Shown here one piece after another: positions 26,548 through 34,922 of a DNA stretch of 64,000 nucleotides. The position numbers were made by a program, and so were the translations under genes. The DNA is from an uncultured Sulfitobacter sp. GTDB taxonomy: Bacteria; Pseudomonadota; Alphaproteobacteria; Rhodobacterales; Rhodobacteraceae. The DNA is taken from NCBI GenBank assembly GCA_913060815.1, contig CAJXSZ010000012.1:34533-98532 (forward strand), read 5' to 3'. Each line of letters starts with the position of its first letter. Position 1 is the stretch's first letter. The notes under the pieces are model-generated. The model saw only the letters and a program-made list of their open reading frames with translations. It had not been told where the DNA came from and searched no databases.

Positions 26548-29064
26548 TCATTCACGTGCGCGCAGAACCCGCGCAGGTCGCGCCTGTAATGCACGGCGGG
26601 CAAAGCCCAGGCCCGCCAGAACGGTCGCTGTAATTCCACCCGCCACAATTAATAGGGCAGAGGGCCAAATAATAGTGTACTCTGTCTCCATCACAAAGGT
26701 GCTCACAGCCCAGCCCCCCAGTGCCCCCACAAAGAGCGCGATGCCCCCTGCAGCCAGCCCCAGAAGTGCCGCGCGCAGGATAAAACTGGTGGCGATCATG
26801 CGGCGCGATGCGCCCATTGTTTTCAGCATTGCCGCTTCATAGGTGCGCGCATCCGCCCCTGCGGCAGCGGCACCTATCAGAACCAGAAATCCAGTCAGCA
26901 ATGTCGCCGCAGCGCCGTAGGATGTGGCAGCGGCCAGACCCGCAAGAACGTCGGCCACACGGTCAATCGCATCCTTGACGCGTACGGCAGTGATGTTGGG
27001 ATAAGCCTTCGCCAGATCACGCAGGATCTGCGCCTCGGCCTCTGGCTCTGCATAGACTGTGGACAGAAACGTATGCGGCGCACCAGCAAGGGCGGCAGGG
27101 TTCATGGTCAGTACGAAGCCGATACCAGCCGTCGAAAAATCAACCTCCTGAAAGCTGGTGATGGTGCCCGTAATGTCGCGGCCTAATACGTTGATGGTGA
27201 CAGTATCGCCAATGCTCAGGCCCATCTCCTCAGCCTCTTCCGCAGCAAAGCTGATCTGGGGCGGACCCGTATAGCCCGAGGGCCACCATTCACCTTCGGT
27301 GATGATTGCATCGGGGTTTGGTTGGTCGGCATAGGTCAGACCGCGATCGCCTGTGACGACCCAGTGATCGCCCGCAACCTCGATCGCGGGGCGGTCGTTG
27401 ATCTTGGTCACCACGCCGCGCATCATGGGCGCGCTGTCGACACGGCTAACGGCGGGATCGTTTTCGAGCCGCTCTGTATAGCCTTCGATCTGGCCCTTCT
27501 GGATATCCACAAAGAAATAGCTTGGCGCGATGCTGGGCAGGTTACCTGCAATAGCTTGGCGCAGGTTCCCGTCGATCTGTCCAACTGCGGCGAGGACCGA
27601 TAAGCCCAGACCCAGCGAAAGCACAACGGCCCCAGCGCCTTCACCTGTTCCACCGATTGCGGACATGGCCCACCGCACGCGGGGACGGCCGCGCATGCGG
27701 TGGCTTAGGCTGCGTGCGGCGACGCGGATAGCGAATGCGGCCAGTGCGAGGATCGCAAGCGCGCCCGCAATGCCGCCAAGGGTCCAAAGCGTGAGGAACC
27801 AGCTGCCGTTGAACCAGCCTGCCATACCGACAAGCGTTGCGATTGCCGCGCCAGTTGCGAGGATGAAAACCGGTGCGGGCAGGCGGCTTGCCCCGTCCCA
27901 TGCGTCGCGAAACAGGGTCGCGGCGCGCACACGGTCTGTGCGGGCGAGCGGCCAGAGCGTGAAGATAAAGGCAGTGAGGATGCCGTACATGCCCGCCTCA
28001 AAAAGCGGTGCTGGGAAGATGGTGAAGGCCGTGGGGATCGGCAGGCGGGCCTCAAGGATCGGGGAGGCGGCGATAGGGAGAAGCGCGCCAAGGACTACAC
28101 CAATGGCGACCCCAAGAAGCGACAGGATACCGATCTGGATGAAATATGTCTGGAAGATCGTGGCACGGTCTGCACCAAGCGCGCGCAAGGTAGCGATGAC
28201 TTCTGTCTTGCGGCTGAGGTAGCTGCGCACCGCTGCTGATACGCCGACACCGCCCACGGCAAGGCCCGACAGACCTACAAGGATGAGAAACGCGCTCAGC
28301 CGTTCGACAAACTGCGCAACGCCCGGTGCGCCATTGCGGGCATCGCGCCAACGCAAGCCGCTGCCTTCAAACTGTTCTTTTGCATCAAGTTCAAGCTCGT
28401 CAATCGGCGTGCCCTCGGGCAGCAGCAGCCGGTACTTGGAATTGAACAGGGCGCCAGAGGCCAGCAGGCCCGACCCTTCCAGACTGTCGCGCAGCACCAA
28501 CGTGCGCGGGCCAAGGTTAAAGCCGCCTGCGGCATTGTCAGGCTCTCGCGTGATCTCGGCACGCAGGGTGTAGTTGTTTGTGCCAAGGGCGAATGTGTCC
28601 CCGATGGTGAGGCCGAGACGGTCGATCAGCGCCCGCTCCATCACCGCACCTGATTGGCCTTCTATCGGCGCCAAGGCATCGGCGAGGGGCATGTCGGGGG
28701 ATAGAGTAATGGTGCCTATCAGGGGATAGAGCTCATCTACGGCTTTTACTTGCGTGAGCGCCCTGTCTTCGCCGACCACTGCCATGGAGCGAAAGTCGGC
28801 CACTTCAGACACGGCAGTGGCGTTGGCTTGCATCCATGCACGCTCGGCCTCGCTGGCAAAGCGGTAGGTCAGTTCAAGCTCTGCGTCGCCACCAAGGATG
28901 GAGGCACCTTCGCGCTCAAGACCTGCTTCAATGGCGGATCGCACGGACCCTACGGCGGCAATAGCCGCCACGCCAAGGGCGAGACAGGCGAGGAACAGGC
29001 GGAATCCGCGCAGGCCGCCGCGCAGTTCACGACGGGCAAATTTTGTGGCCAGCGACAGGCTCAT
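26548..29064 (-). CDS. ybbP: ABC transporter permease, FtsX/YbbP type
   Basis: The 838-residue inner-membrane protein has the MacB/FtsX-type architecture repeated twice: an N-terminal helix, a periplasmic domain, three helices, an intervening segment, then a second periplasmic domain and further helices near the C terminus (for example ATLLTGFLVLIGAAAAG and ALLIVAGGITATVLAGLGFA). About ten membrane helices are visible. It overlaps the ATPase gene by four bases, and the pair faces tesA, the same arrangement as E. coli ybbAP/tesA. Such transporters usually act on lipoproteins or envelope components; the substrate here is unknown. Confidence 0.88.
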   Translation of the reverse strand: MSLSLATKFARRELRGGLRGFRLFLACLALGVAAIAAVGSVRSAIEAGLEREGASILGGDAELELTYRFASEAERAWMQANATAVSEVADFRSMAVVGEDRALTQVKAVDELYPLIGTITLSPDMPLADALAPIEGQSGAVMERALIDRLGLTIGDTFALGTNNYTLRAEITREPDNAAGGFNLGPRTLVLRDSLEGSGLLASGALFNSKYRLLLPEGTPIDELELDAKEQFEGSGLRWRDARNGAPGVAQFVERLSAFLILVGLSGLAVGGVGVSAAVRSYLSRKTEVIATLRALGADRATIFQTYFIQIGILSLLGVAIGVVLGALLPIAASPILEARLPIPTAFTIFPAPLFEAGMYGILTAFIFTLWPLARTDRVRAATLFRDAWDGASRLPAPVFILATGAAIATLVGMAGWFNGSWFLTLWTLGGIAGALAILALAAFAIRVAARSLSHRMRGRPRVRWAMSAIGGTGEGAGAVVLSLGLGLSVLAAVGQIDGNLRQAIAGNLPSIAPSYFFVDIQKGQIEGYTERLENDPAVSRVDSAPMMRGVVTKINDRPAIEVAGDHWVVTGDRGLTYADQPNPDAIITEGEWWPSGYTGPPQISFAAEEAEEMGLSIGDTVTINVLGRDITGTITSFQEVDFSTAGIGFVLTMNPAALAGAPHTFLSTVYAEPEAEAQILRDLAKAYPNITAVRVKDAIDRVADVLAGLAAATSYGAAATLLTGFLVLIGAAAAGADARTYEAAMLKTMGASRRMIATSFILRAALLGLAAGGIALFVGALGGWAVSTFVMETEYTIIWPSALLIVAGGITATVLAGLGFARRALQARPARVLRARE

Positions 29065-29747
29065 GCAGCCACAGCCGTGCTGTCGATGCGGCCATCGCGC
29101 AAAGTAATCACACGGTCACAACGTTGGGCAAGGGCATCCGAATGGGTCACCAGCACCAGTGTCGAGCCGAATTGGTCCCGCAGATTGAACAGCAAATCCA
29201 TGATCGCCTCGCCATTGGCGCTGTCGAGATTGCCTGTCGGCTCATCGGCGAGCAGGATTGCAGGACGCGGAGCCGTGGCGCGGGCGAGGGCCACGCGCTG
29301 CTGCTCACCCCCCGACATTTGCGCGGGGTAGTGGCCCGCACGCTGGCCGAGGCCGACGATATCAAGAGCCTCGGCCGCGCGGTCAAACGCATCCGCGTGA
29401 CCTGCAAGTTCCAAAGGCGTGGCGACATTCTCCAGCGCCGTCATTGTGGGAATGAGGTGGAAGGACTGGAACACGATGCCCATGCGGTCACGGCGAAAAC
29501 GCGACAGGGCGTCCTCATCCATGGCGGTCAGGTCCTCGCCCATGGCGAACACGGTGCCGCCTGTCGCTTGCTCCAGCCCGCCCATGACCATCAGCAGTGA
29601 TGATTTTCCCGATCCTGACGGACCAATGAGGCCAATGCTCTCCCCTGCGGTGACCTCAAGCGAGATGCCGTGCAGGATATCGACGGGTCCGGCATTGCCA
29701 TTCAGCCGCAGAGTTGCATCTTTAAGAGAGAAAACTGGATTGCTCAT
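29061..29747 (-). CDS. ybbA: ABC transporter ATP-binding protein, LolD/YbbA type
   Basis: The 228-residue ATPase has Walker A GPSGSGKSS, the Q-loop FQSFHLIPTMTALEN typical of LolD/MacB ATPases, the signature MSGGEQQRVALARA, and Walker B ILLADEPTGNLD followed by the H-loop LVTHSD. The start MSNPVFSLKDATLRL at 29747 gives the normal family length; the longer frame extends over tesA on the other strand and is discounted. It powers the FtsX-type permease encoded directly downstream with a four-base overlap. Confidence 0.93.
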   Translation of the reverse strand: MSNPVFSLKDATLRLNGNAGPVDILHGISLEVTAGESIGLIGPSGSGKSSLLMVMGGLEQATGGTVFAMGEDLTAMDEDALSRFRRDRMGIVFQSFHLIPTMTALENVATPLELAGHADAFDRAAEALDIVGLGQRAGHYPAQMSGGEQQRVALARATAPRPAILLADEPTGNLDSANGEAIMDLLFNLRDQFGSTLVLVTHSDALAQRCDRVITLRDGRIDSTAVAA

Positions 29748-29795
29748 TGGGGCCCCTTCGATGGCGTCCCTACGGGATATGGAGGGAATGTAGCG

Positions 29796-30443
29796 ATGCG
29801 CAAGGCTTTGACAGGGATTCTTATGATTTGGGCTGGTCTTGCACAGGCCGAGGACGTGGTGATCGCCGCATTGGGCGATAGCCTGACCCAAGGATACGGG
29901 TTGATGCAATCGGATGGATTCGTGCCGCAGCTTGAAGCTTGGCTGACTGCCAACGGCGGGAAGTTTGATCTGATCAATGCCGGTGTTTCGGGAGATACAA
30001 CAGCGGGCGGGCTGTCCCGTGTGGCATGGACGCTGACGCCCGAGGTGGACGGGATGATTGTGGCGCTTGGTGGTAATGATCTTCTGCGCGGGCTCAGCCC
30101 AGAGCAGGCGCGCAGTAATATCGAGGGTATCTTGCAGGCCGCTCAAGACGCAGAGGTTGAAGTGTTGCTCATCGGGATGGAAGCGCCCGGAAACTTTGGA
30201 CCTGATTACAAAGCGCAATTCGATGCGATCTATCCCGAATTGGCGCAAGAGTATGGTGCGGTCTATCTTGAGAGCTTCTTTGCGGGTTTGGTCGACGAAG
30301 GCGAGGCCATAGCGCCAGCCGCCCTTCAGGAATGGTTTCAGGCTGATGGTATCCACCCGAATTCCGCTGGTGTGCGCAAAATTATCGAGGCGGTAGGGCC
30401 GAAGGTTCTGGAGCTGGAACAGGCGATTGCCGCTGGTAGCTAG
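29796..30443 (+). CDS. tesA: Arylesterase / acyl-CoA thioesterase I (SGNH hydrolase)
   Basis: TesA is a periplasmic multifunctional esterase, thioesterase and lysophospholipase. The 215-residue product has a signal peptide (MRKALTGILMIWAGLAQA) and the SGNH blocks: I GDSLTQGYG with the nucleophile serine, II NAGVSGDTT, III GGNDLLRG, and V DGIHPN with the catalytic Asp-His pair. It is divergent from ybbA-ybbP, as in E. coli. GGAGG precedes the ATG. The only other candidate start extends into the intergenic region and overlaps ybbA on the other strand. Confidence 0.93.
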   Translation: MRKALTGILMIWAGLAQAEDVVIAALGDSLTQGYGLMQSDGFVPQLEAWLTANGGKFDLINAGVSGDTTAGGLSRVAWTLTPEVDGMIVALGGNDLLRGLSPEQARSNIEGILQAAQDAEVEVLLIGMEAPGNFGPDYKAQFDAIYPELAQEYGAVYLESFFAGLVDEGEAIAPAALQEWFQADGIHPNSAGVRKIIEAVGPKVLELEQAIAAGS

Positions 30444-30495
30444 CCAGTTGCCTGAAAATTGTGCAGCAGGTAAGCCCGCAACCCGAGATATAAAT

Positions 30496-30511
30496 TTTAC
30501 CAGTTGATAAA
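30496..30511. promoter_or_regulatory. Candidate RutR operator upstream of preT
   Basis: TTTACCAGTTGATAAA is an imperfect 16-bp palindrome that matches the perfect one at 34861 in 14 of 16 positions. The RutR operator known from E. coli has the form TTGACCA-NN-TGGTCAA, and a RutR homologue is encoded at 34129. The site lies 57 bases before the preT start, where a repressor would cover the promoter. Confidence 0.65.
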
Positions 30512-30568
30512 AAAATAGACCTGTGCCAGCGTTCTGAGGTGAACAAGCAGTTGGCGGAGGTTGCACGC

Positions 30569-31894
30569 ATGGCGGACGGTGTTTTTGACGAGGGGATTCA
30601 GGCAGGACGGCTTGCGCCTGATGCCTACGAGGCGCATTTCAGTGATCTGCACCCGCCACTCGACCAGCATGAGGCAATTGTTGCGGCAGACCGCTGTTAC
30701 TTCTGCCACGATGCGCCTTGCATCACGGCATGTCCTACCGACATCGACATACCCCTGTTTATCCGTCAGATCGCCACGGGCACGCCCGATGCGGCGGCTA
30801 AGACAATCCTGACGCAGAATATCATGGGCGGCATGTGCGCCCGTGTTTGCCCCACCGAACAGCTGTGCGAGCAAGCCTGCGTGCGCGAAGAGGCCGAAGG
30901 CAAGCCCGTGCTGATCGGTCAGCTGCAACGCTACGCCACGGATCATTTGCAGGCGCAGGGCGTCCATCCATTCACCCGAGCCGAGGCGACGGGGAAGCGC
31001 ATAGCGGTCGTAGGAGCGGGTCCTGCGGGTCTGTCTGCGGCGCATCGCTTGGCCATGCTCGGACATGATGTGCAGGTGTTTGATGCGCGGTCCAAAGCGG
31101 GCGGCCTCAATGAATATGGTATCGCCACCTACAAAACGCCTGACGGATTTGCACAGGGTGAGGTGGATTGGTTGCTCAAGATAGGTGGGATCAAGATTGA
31201 GACGGGTCACGCACTGGGCGCTGACCTGAGCCTCGCAAGTTTGCAGGCTGACTATGACGCCGTTTTCCTCGGCATGGGTCTGGGCGGTGTCAATGCGCTG
31301 GGCGTCGAGGGCGCGGACAAGGACGGAGTCCTTGATGCGGTGGATTTCATCGCAGAGCTGCGGCAGGCCGGTGATGTGGCGCAGGTGCCAGTAGGTCGCG
31401 ATGTTGTTGTGATCGGCGGCGGCATGACTGCCGTGGATGCGGCAGTGCAGTCCAAGCTGCTGGGTGCGCTCAATGTCACGCTCGTCTACCGTCGTGGCCG
31501 CGACGCGATGAACGCCAGCGTGTTTGAACAGGACCTCGCCGCCAGCAAAGGCGTGCGGATTGTGACCAATGCGGCGCCCAAGGCTGTGCATGGCAACGGT
31601 GCGGTGCGCGAGATCGAATTTGACTATGTCGATGATACGATGACACCAACGGGCCAGACACTGCGCCTTGCTGCCGATCAGGTTTTCAAGGCGATTGGTC
31701 AGACGCTTGAAGGAGAGACATTGCCTGACCTGGACGGACGCAAGATTGCTGTGGACGAGCAAGGGCGCACCAGCCTGAAAGGTGTTTGGGCGGGTGGTGA
31801 TTGTGCTGCCGGCGGGGATGACCTCACCGTTACCGCCGTGGCGGAAGGGCGTGATGCTGCGATGGATATTCATGCAATGCTGACCGGCAGCTAG
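30569..31894 (+). CDS. preT: NAD-dependent dihydropyrimidine dehydrogenase, PreT subunit
   Basis: PreT is the NADH-oxidising flavin/iron-sulfur subunit that passes electrons to PreA for reduction of uracil and thymine. The 441-residue product has an N-terminal Cys-rich domain (CYFCHDAPCITACPTDIDIP and GGMCARVCPTEQLCEQAC) for two [4Fe-4S] clusters, then a FAD Rossmann motif VVGAGPAGLSAAHRLA and a second nucleotide motif VVVIGGGMTAVDAAV, ending with WAGGDCAAGGDDLTVTAVAEG. The start at 30569 has GCGGAGG eight bases ahead; an upstream GTG at 30539 is less likely. A DUF1428 gene and preA follow on the same strand. Confidence 0.93.
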   Translation: MADGVFDEGIQAGRLAPDAYEAHFSDLHPPLDQHEAIVAADRCYFCHDAPCITACPTDIDIPLFIRQIATGTPDAAAKTILTQNIMGGMCARVCPTEQLCEQACVREEAEGKPVLIGQLQRYATDHLQAQGVHPFTRAEATGKRIAVVGAGPAGLSAAHRLAMLGHDVQVFDARSKAGGLNEYGIATYKTPDGFAQGEVDWLLKIGGIKIETGHALGADLSLASLQADYDAVFLGMGLGGVNALGVEGADKDGVLDAVDFIAELRQAGDVAQVPVGRDVVVIGGGMTAVDAAVQSKLLGALNVTLVYRRGRDAMNASVFEQDLAASKGVRIVTNAAPKAVHGNGAVREIEFDYVDDTMTPTGQTLRLAADQVFKAIGQTLEGETLPDLDGRKIAVDEQGRTSLKGVWAGGDCAAGGDDLTVTAVAEGRDAAMDIHAMLTGS

Positions 31895-31905
31895 GAGCGC
31901 AGGCG

Positions 31906-32253
31906 ATGTACATAATGAGCTTTGTGGCTGCTGTTCCGACCGACCAGAAGGACGCCTACCTTGCCCATTGCAAGGCGGCAGCAGAGATTTTCAAATCCCA
32001 TGGCGCACTACGTGTAGTGGAGGTTTGGGGCGATATGGTGCCCGAGGGCGAGACGACGTCCTATGGTCGCGCGGTCAACGTCAAAGAAGGCGAGACTGTT
32101 GTGACGGGCTGGCAGGAGTGGCCGGACAAGGCCACATGCGATGCCAATATGGAAAAAGCGATGAGTGATCCACGCCTTGGCGCGATGGGTGAGATGCCGT
32201 TTGACGCGGCGCGATTAATTTACGGCGGGTTCGAAACCCTCGTAGATATATAG
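31906..32253 (+). CDS. DUF1428 domain protein
   Basis: The 115-residue protein, starting MYIMSFVAAVPTDQKDAYLA, matches the DUF1428 family (a ferredoxin-like alpha-beta dimer of unknown activity); recognisable parts are the VEVWGDMVPEGE strand and the C-terminal DAARLIYGGFETLVD. It lies 11 bases after preT and 12 bases before preA, so it is almost certainly co-expressed with dihydropyrimidine dehydrogenase. A role in that pathway is plausible from position only. Confidence 0.83.
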   Translation: MYIMSFVAAVPTDQKDAYLAHCKAAAEIFKSHGALRVVEVWGDMVPEGETTSYGRAVNVKEGETVVTGWQEWPDKATCDANMEKAMSDPRLGAMGEMPFDAARLIYGGFETLVDI

Positions 32254-32265
32254 GAGCATGAAACA

Positions 32266-33570
32266 ATGGCTGATCTGACAACAGATTTTCTGGGGATCAA
32301 GAGCCCCAACCCGTTCTGGCTCGCCTCTGCGCCGCCGACGGACAAAGAATACAATGTGCGCCGCGCGTTCGAGGCAGGATGGGGCGGCGTGGTCTGGAAA
32401 ACGCTTGGCTCCGAAGGGCCGCCAGTCGTCAACGTCAACGGCCCGCGTTACGGCGTGATCCACGGCGCGGATCGCCGCGTCTTGGGCCTCAACAACATCG
32501 AACTGATTACAGACCGCGACTTACAGACCAATCTGGACGAGATCACACGCGTTAAAGCAGATTACCCCGACCGCGCCATGATCGTGAGCATTATGGTCCC
32601 CTGTGAGGAACAGGCGTGGAAGGACATCCTGCCAAAAGTTGAAGCCACTGGCGCTGATGGGATCGAGCTTAACTTTGGCTGTCCGCATGGGATGAGCGAA
32701 CGGGGCATGGGCGCTGCGGTAGGCCAAGTGCCCGAGTACATCGAAATGGTGACCCGTTGGTGCAAACAGTATTATTCCAAGCCTGTCATCGTGAAGCTGA
32801 CACCCAATATCACGGACGTCCGCAAACCTGCCGAGGCAGCACGGCGTGGTGGAGCGGATGCGGTAAGCCTCATCAATACAATCAACTCCATCGTCTCTGT
32901 TGATCTTGACAGCATGTCGCCACACCCGAGCATTGACGGCAAGGGCACCCACGGTGGTTATTGCGGGCCAGCGGTCAAGCCGATTGCCCTCAGCATGGTG
33001 AGCGAGATCGCGCGCGCCCCTGCAACGGCAGGGATGCCAATCAGCGGCATCGGTGGTGTCACCACTTGGCGTGATGCGGCGGAATACATCACCATGGGCT
33101 GCGGCAACGTGCAGGTCTGCACGGCGGCGATGACCTATGGCTTCAAAGTGGTGCAAGAGATGATCAGCGGTCTGTCTGAATGGATGGACGAGAAGGGCCA
33201 CACCTCTATCCAAGACTTTATGGGCGCGGCTGTTCCGAACACAACCGATTGGCAGTACCTCAACCTGAATTATGTCTCCAAGGCGCAGATCAATCAGGAA
33301 GACTGCATCAGTTGCGGCCGGTGTTATGCCGCCTGCGAGGATACCTCGCACCAAGCGATTGCCATGTCAGAGGATCGCACCTTCACCGTGATCGATGAGG
33401 AGTGCGTCGCTTGCAACTTGTGTGTAGAAGTCTGCCCCGTAGAAAATTGCATCACGATGGTCGAGATGCCCGCAGGTGAGGTCGATCCGCGCACAGGCAA
33501 GGTTGTCGAAGATGTATACTCCAATTGGACGACGCATCCCAACAACCCGTCTGCCACGGCAGCCGAGTAA
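32266..33570 (+). CDS. preA: NAD-dependent dihydropyrimidine dehydrogenase, PreA subunit
   Basis: PreA carries the FMN site where uracil or thymine is reduced to the 5,6-dihydro form. The 434-residue product has an N-terminal dihydroorotate-dehydrogenase-like TIM barrel (FWLASAPPTDKEYNVRRAFE, ELNFGCPHGMSERGMGAAVG, SGIGGVTTWRDAAEYI) and a C-terminal ferredoxin domain with two [4Fe-4S] motifs (CISCGRCYAAC and CVACNLCVEVCP). AGGAG precedes the ATG. It is the last plus-strand gene of the preT unit and meets a convergent short gene four bases away. Confidence 0.95.
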   Translation: MADLTTDFLGIKSPNPFWLASAPPTDKEYNVRRAFEAGWGGVVWKTLGSEGPPVVNVNGPRYGVIHGADRRVLGLNNIELITDRDLQTNLDEITRVKADYPDRAMIVSIMVPCEEQAWKDILPKVEATGADGIELNFGCPHGMSERGMGAAVGQVPEYIEMVTRWCKQYYSKPVIVKLTPNITDVRKPAEAARRGGADAVSLINTINSIVSVDLDSMSPHPSIDGKGTHGGYCGPAVKPIALSMVSEIARAPATAGMPISGIGGVTTWRDAAEYITMGCGNVQVCTAAMTYGFKVVQEMISGLSEWMDEKGHTSIQDFMGAAVPNTTDWQYLNLNYVSKAQINQEDCISCGRCYAACEDTSHQAIAMSEDRTFTVIDEECVACNLCVEVCPVENCITMVEMPAGEVDPRTGKVVEDVYSNWTTHPNNPSATAAE

Positions 33571-33574
33571 ACGG

Positions 33575-34021
33575 CTATGCTGCTCTGCGGGTGAGAGTCG
33601 CGTAGGATTCGGCCAGCTTGAGAATGGGGGCTGTCGGCAACGGGTTCGGCGGCGCATAGCGGTCGAGCTCGGCCCCCGTCCTTGTCAGCGCAGCGGGCTG
33701 CGCAGTCTTTGGCGCCGGCTCAGTCGTGACAAGCAGTGACGGGGTGGTTTGCGCGGCTACAACCGATTTCGGCTCTGCGCGCGTTGGGGCATCTTGAAGA
33801 GAGCCGCCCTGAAAGCGCTGCATCAGGATTTGCGATGCCTGATTGCTACCGCCTCTGGAGTTTAATCCACCATCGGCAGTGGCCCCGCGTGCATCTGCGC
33901 TTGTGGATGCGGGTTGTATTGCCGCTACGCTATCTGTTTCAGAAGAAGTATCGGATGCTGTTGGCGAAGGTATTGGTGCAACGGTACCCGCCATTAGATT
34001 GATTGGAATGTTCAATGCCAT
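33575..34021 (-). CDS. Hypothetical protein, low complexity
   Basis: From MALNIPINLMAGTVAPIPSPT at 34021 the product is 148 residues, rich in Ala, Ser, Thr and Pro in the first two thirds (about 20-110), with a more ordered end RYAPPNPLPTAPILKLAESYATL. No domain, signal peptide or membrane segment is evident. A longer frame to 34105 adds 28 residues without clear support. It lies between preA (convergent, four-base gap) and rutR on the same strand. I do not recognise the family and assign no function. Confidence 0.55.
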   Translation of the reverse strand: MALNIPINLMAGTVAPIPSPTASDTSSETDSVAAIQPASTSADARGATADGGLNSRGGSNQASQILMQRFQGGSLQDAPTRAEPKSVVAAQTTPSLLVTTEPAPKTAQPAALTRTGAELDRYAPPNPLPTAPILKLAESYATLTRRAA

Positions 34022-34128
34022 TTTTAGCCCCTTTTCACTTATGCGCCCAACACCCAAGTTCAAAGATAAAGATAGACTAGCAAAAGAAACGCTTCTGACA
34101 CGCAAAACTTGTCCGATTGGTTAACGCA

Positions 34129-34758
34129 TCAGTCCTTGGGGAGCGGGGGTACCAACAAGCTGCGGAACAGTTGTTCAAGGTGGGCATGTGCCCCTGCGCT
34201 GGGATCATCGGCATCTAGAAGAACCGCAACCTGAGCGCCGAAATCGGCGTAATGTTGTGTGGTTGCCCAGATCGAGAAAATCAGATGCGCGGGGTCAACA
34301 GGAGCGAGGCGGCCTGAATCGATCCAATCCTGAATAACATGGCACTTTCGGTCAAAGAGTGGTTTGAGATCGTGTCTGAGGTACTTCGAGATGCGCGGTG
34401 CGCCTTTCAGAATTTCACCGGCAAAAAGCTTGCTCTCGGCGGGTAGCTCGAGCGACATATCAAGCTTGTGGCGCACATAGCCCAGCAGTTCTTCTACAGG
34501 GTCGCCGTCGGGATCAAGCTCTACCAGCGGGTCCAGCCATGTTTCCAAAAGCTGGCTCAAGAGGGTCACGTAGATTTCGGTTTTGCCCTCGAAATAGTAA
34601 AGAACGTTAGGCTTGCTCAGACCCGCTCCCTTGGCAATCGCGTCCAGCGTCGCACCACCGTATCCGTCACGTGAAAATACGTCGAGCGCGGCATCGAGAA
34701 TCAAGCGCCTGTTGCGTGTTTGAATGCGCGAGGGTTTCTTGGGCGTGGTGTTGGTCAA
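34129..34758 (-). CDS. rutR: TetR-family regulator, RutR-like (pyrimidine-responsive)
   Basis: The 209-residue protein has an N-terminal TetR helix-turn-helix (ILDAALDVFSRDGYGGATLD, AGLSKPNVLYYFEGKTEIY) and a C-terminal domain closely resembling E. coli RutR: LETWLDPL, SKLFAGEILKGAP and HLIFSIWATTQHYADFGAQV. RutR is a repressor that releases DNA on binding uracil (or thymine). Its location between preT-preA and the ureidopropionase/hydantoinase genes, and palindromes at 30496 and 34861 resembling the RutR operator, indicate local control of pyrimidine breakdown. The ligand is inferred from the homologue. Confidence 0.88.
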   Translation of the reverse strand: MTNTTPKKPSRIQTRNRRLILDAALDVFSRDGYGGATLDAIAKGAGLSKPNVLYYFEGKTEIYVTLLSQLLETWLDPLVELDPDGDPVEELLGYVRHKLDMSLELPAESKLFAGEILKGAPRISKYLRHDLKPLFDRKCHVIQDWIDSGRLAPVDPAHLIFSIWATTQHYADFGAQVAVLLDADDPSAGAHAHLEQLFRSLLVPPLPKD

Positions 34759-34860
34759 GGTCAGCTCGTTTCGTGCTTGGAAAACAGGCAGAGGGGTATC
34801 GGTCTTGCCCGCAAGTCTAAACCAGTTCTTGACAGACAGGAAGGCAGGAGCAATCGTTGC

Positions 34861-34876
34861 TTTACCAATTGGTAAA
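34861..34876. promoter_or_regulatory. Candidate RutR operator between rutR and the ureidopropionase gene
   Basis: TTTACCAATTGGTAAA is a perfect 16-bp palindrome in the divergent intergenic region, 47 bases before the amidohydrolase start and about 100 bases before the rutR start. Its form matches the RutR site TTGACCA-NN-TGGTCAA with A/T for G/C at the third position of each arm, and nearly equals the site before preT. It may serve both autoregulation and control of the catabolic genes. Confidence 0.7.
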
Positions 34877-34922
34877 AATTTTATCCCGTCTCAGGCGGAA
34901 GCAGACAGTCAGGAGCCACCAC

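Noticed and set aside
30497..31873. A 458-residue minus-strand open frame opposite preT
   Set aside because: preT is fully supported by motifs; the antisense frame has no domain and is a third-codon-position artefact.
32521..33354. A 277-residue minus-strand frame opposite preA
   Set aside because: It lies wholly within a clear gene and has no family features.
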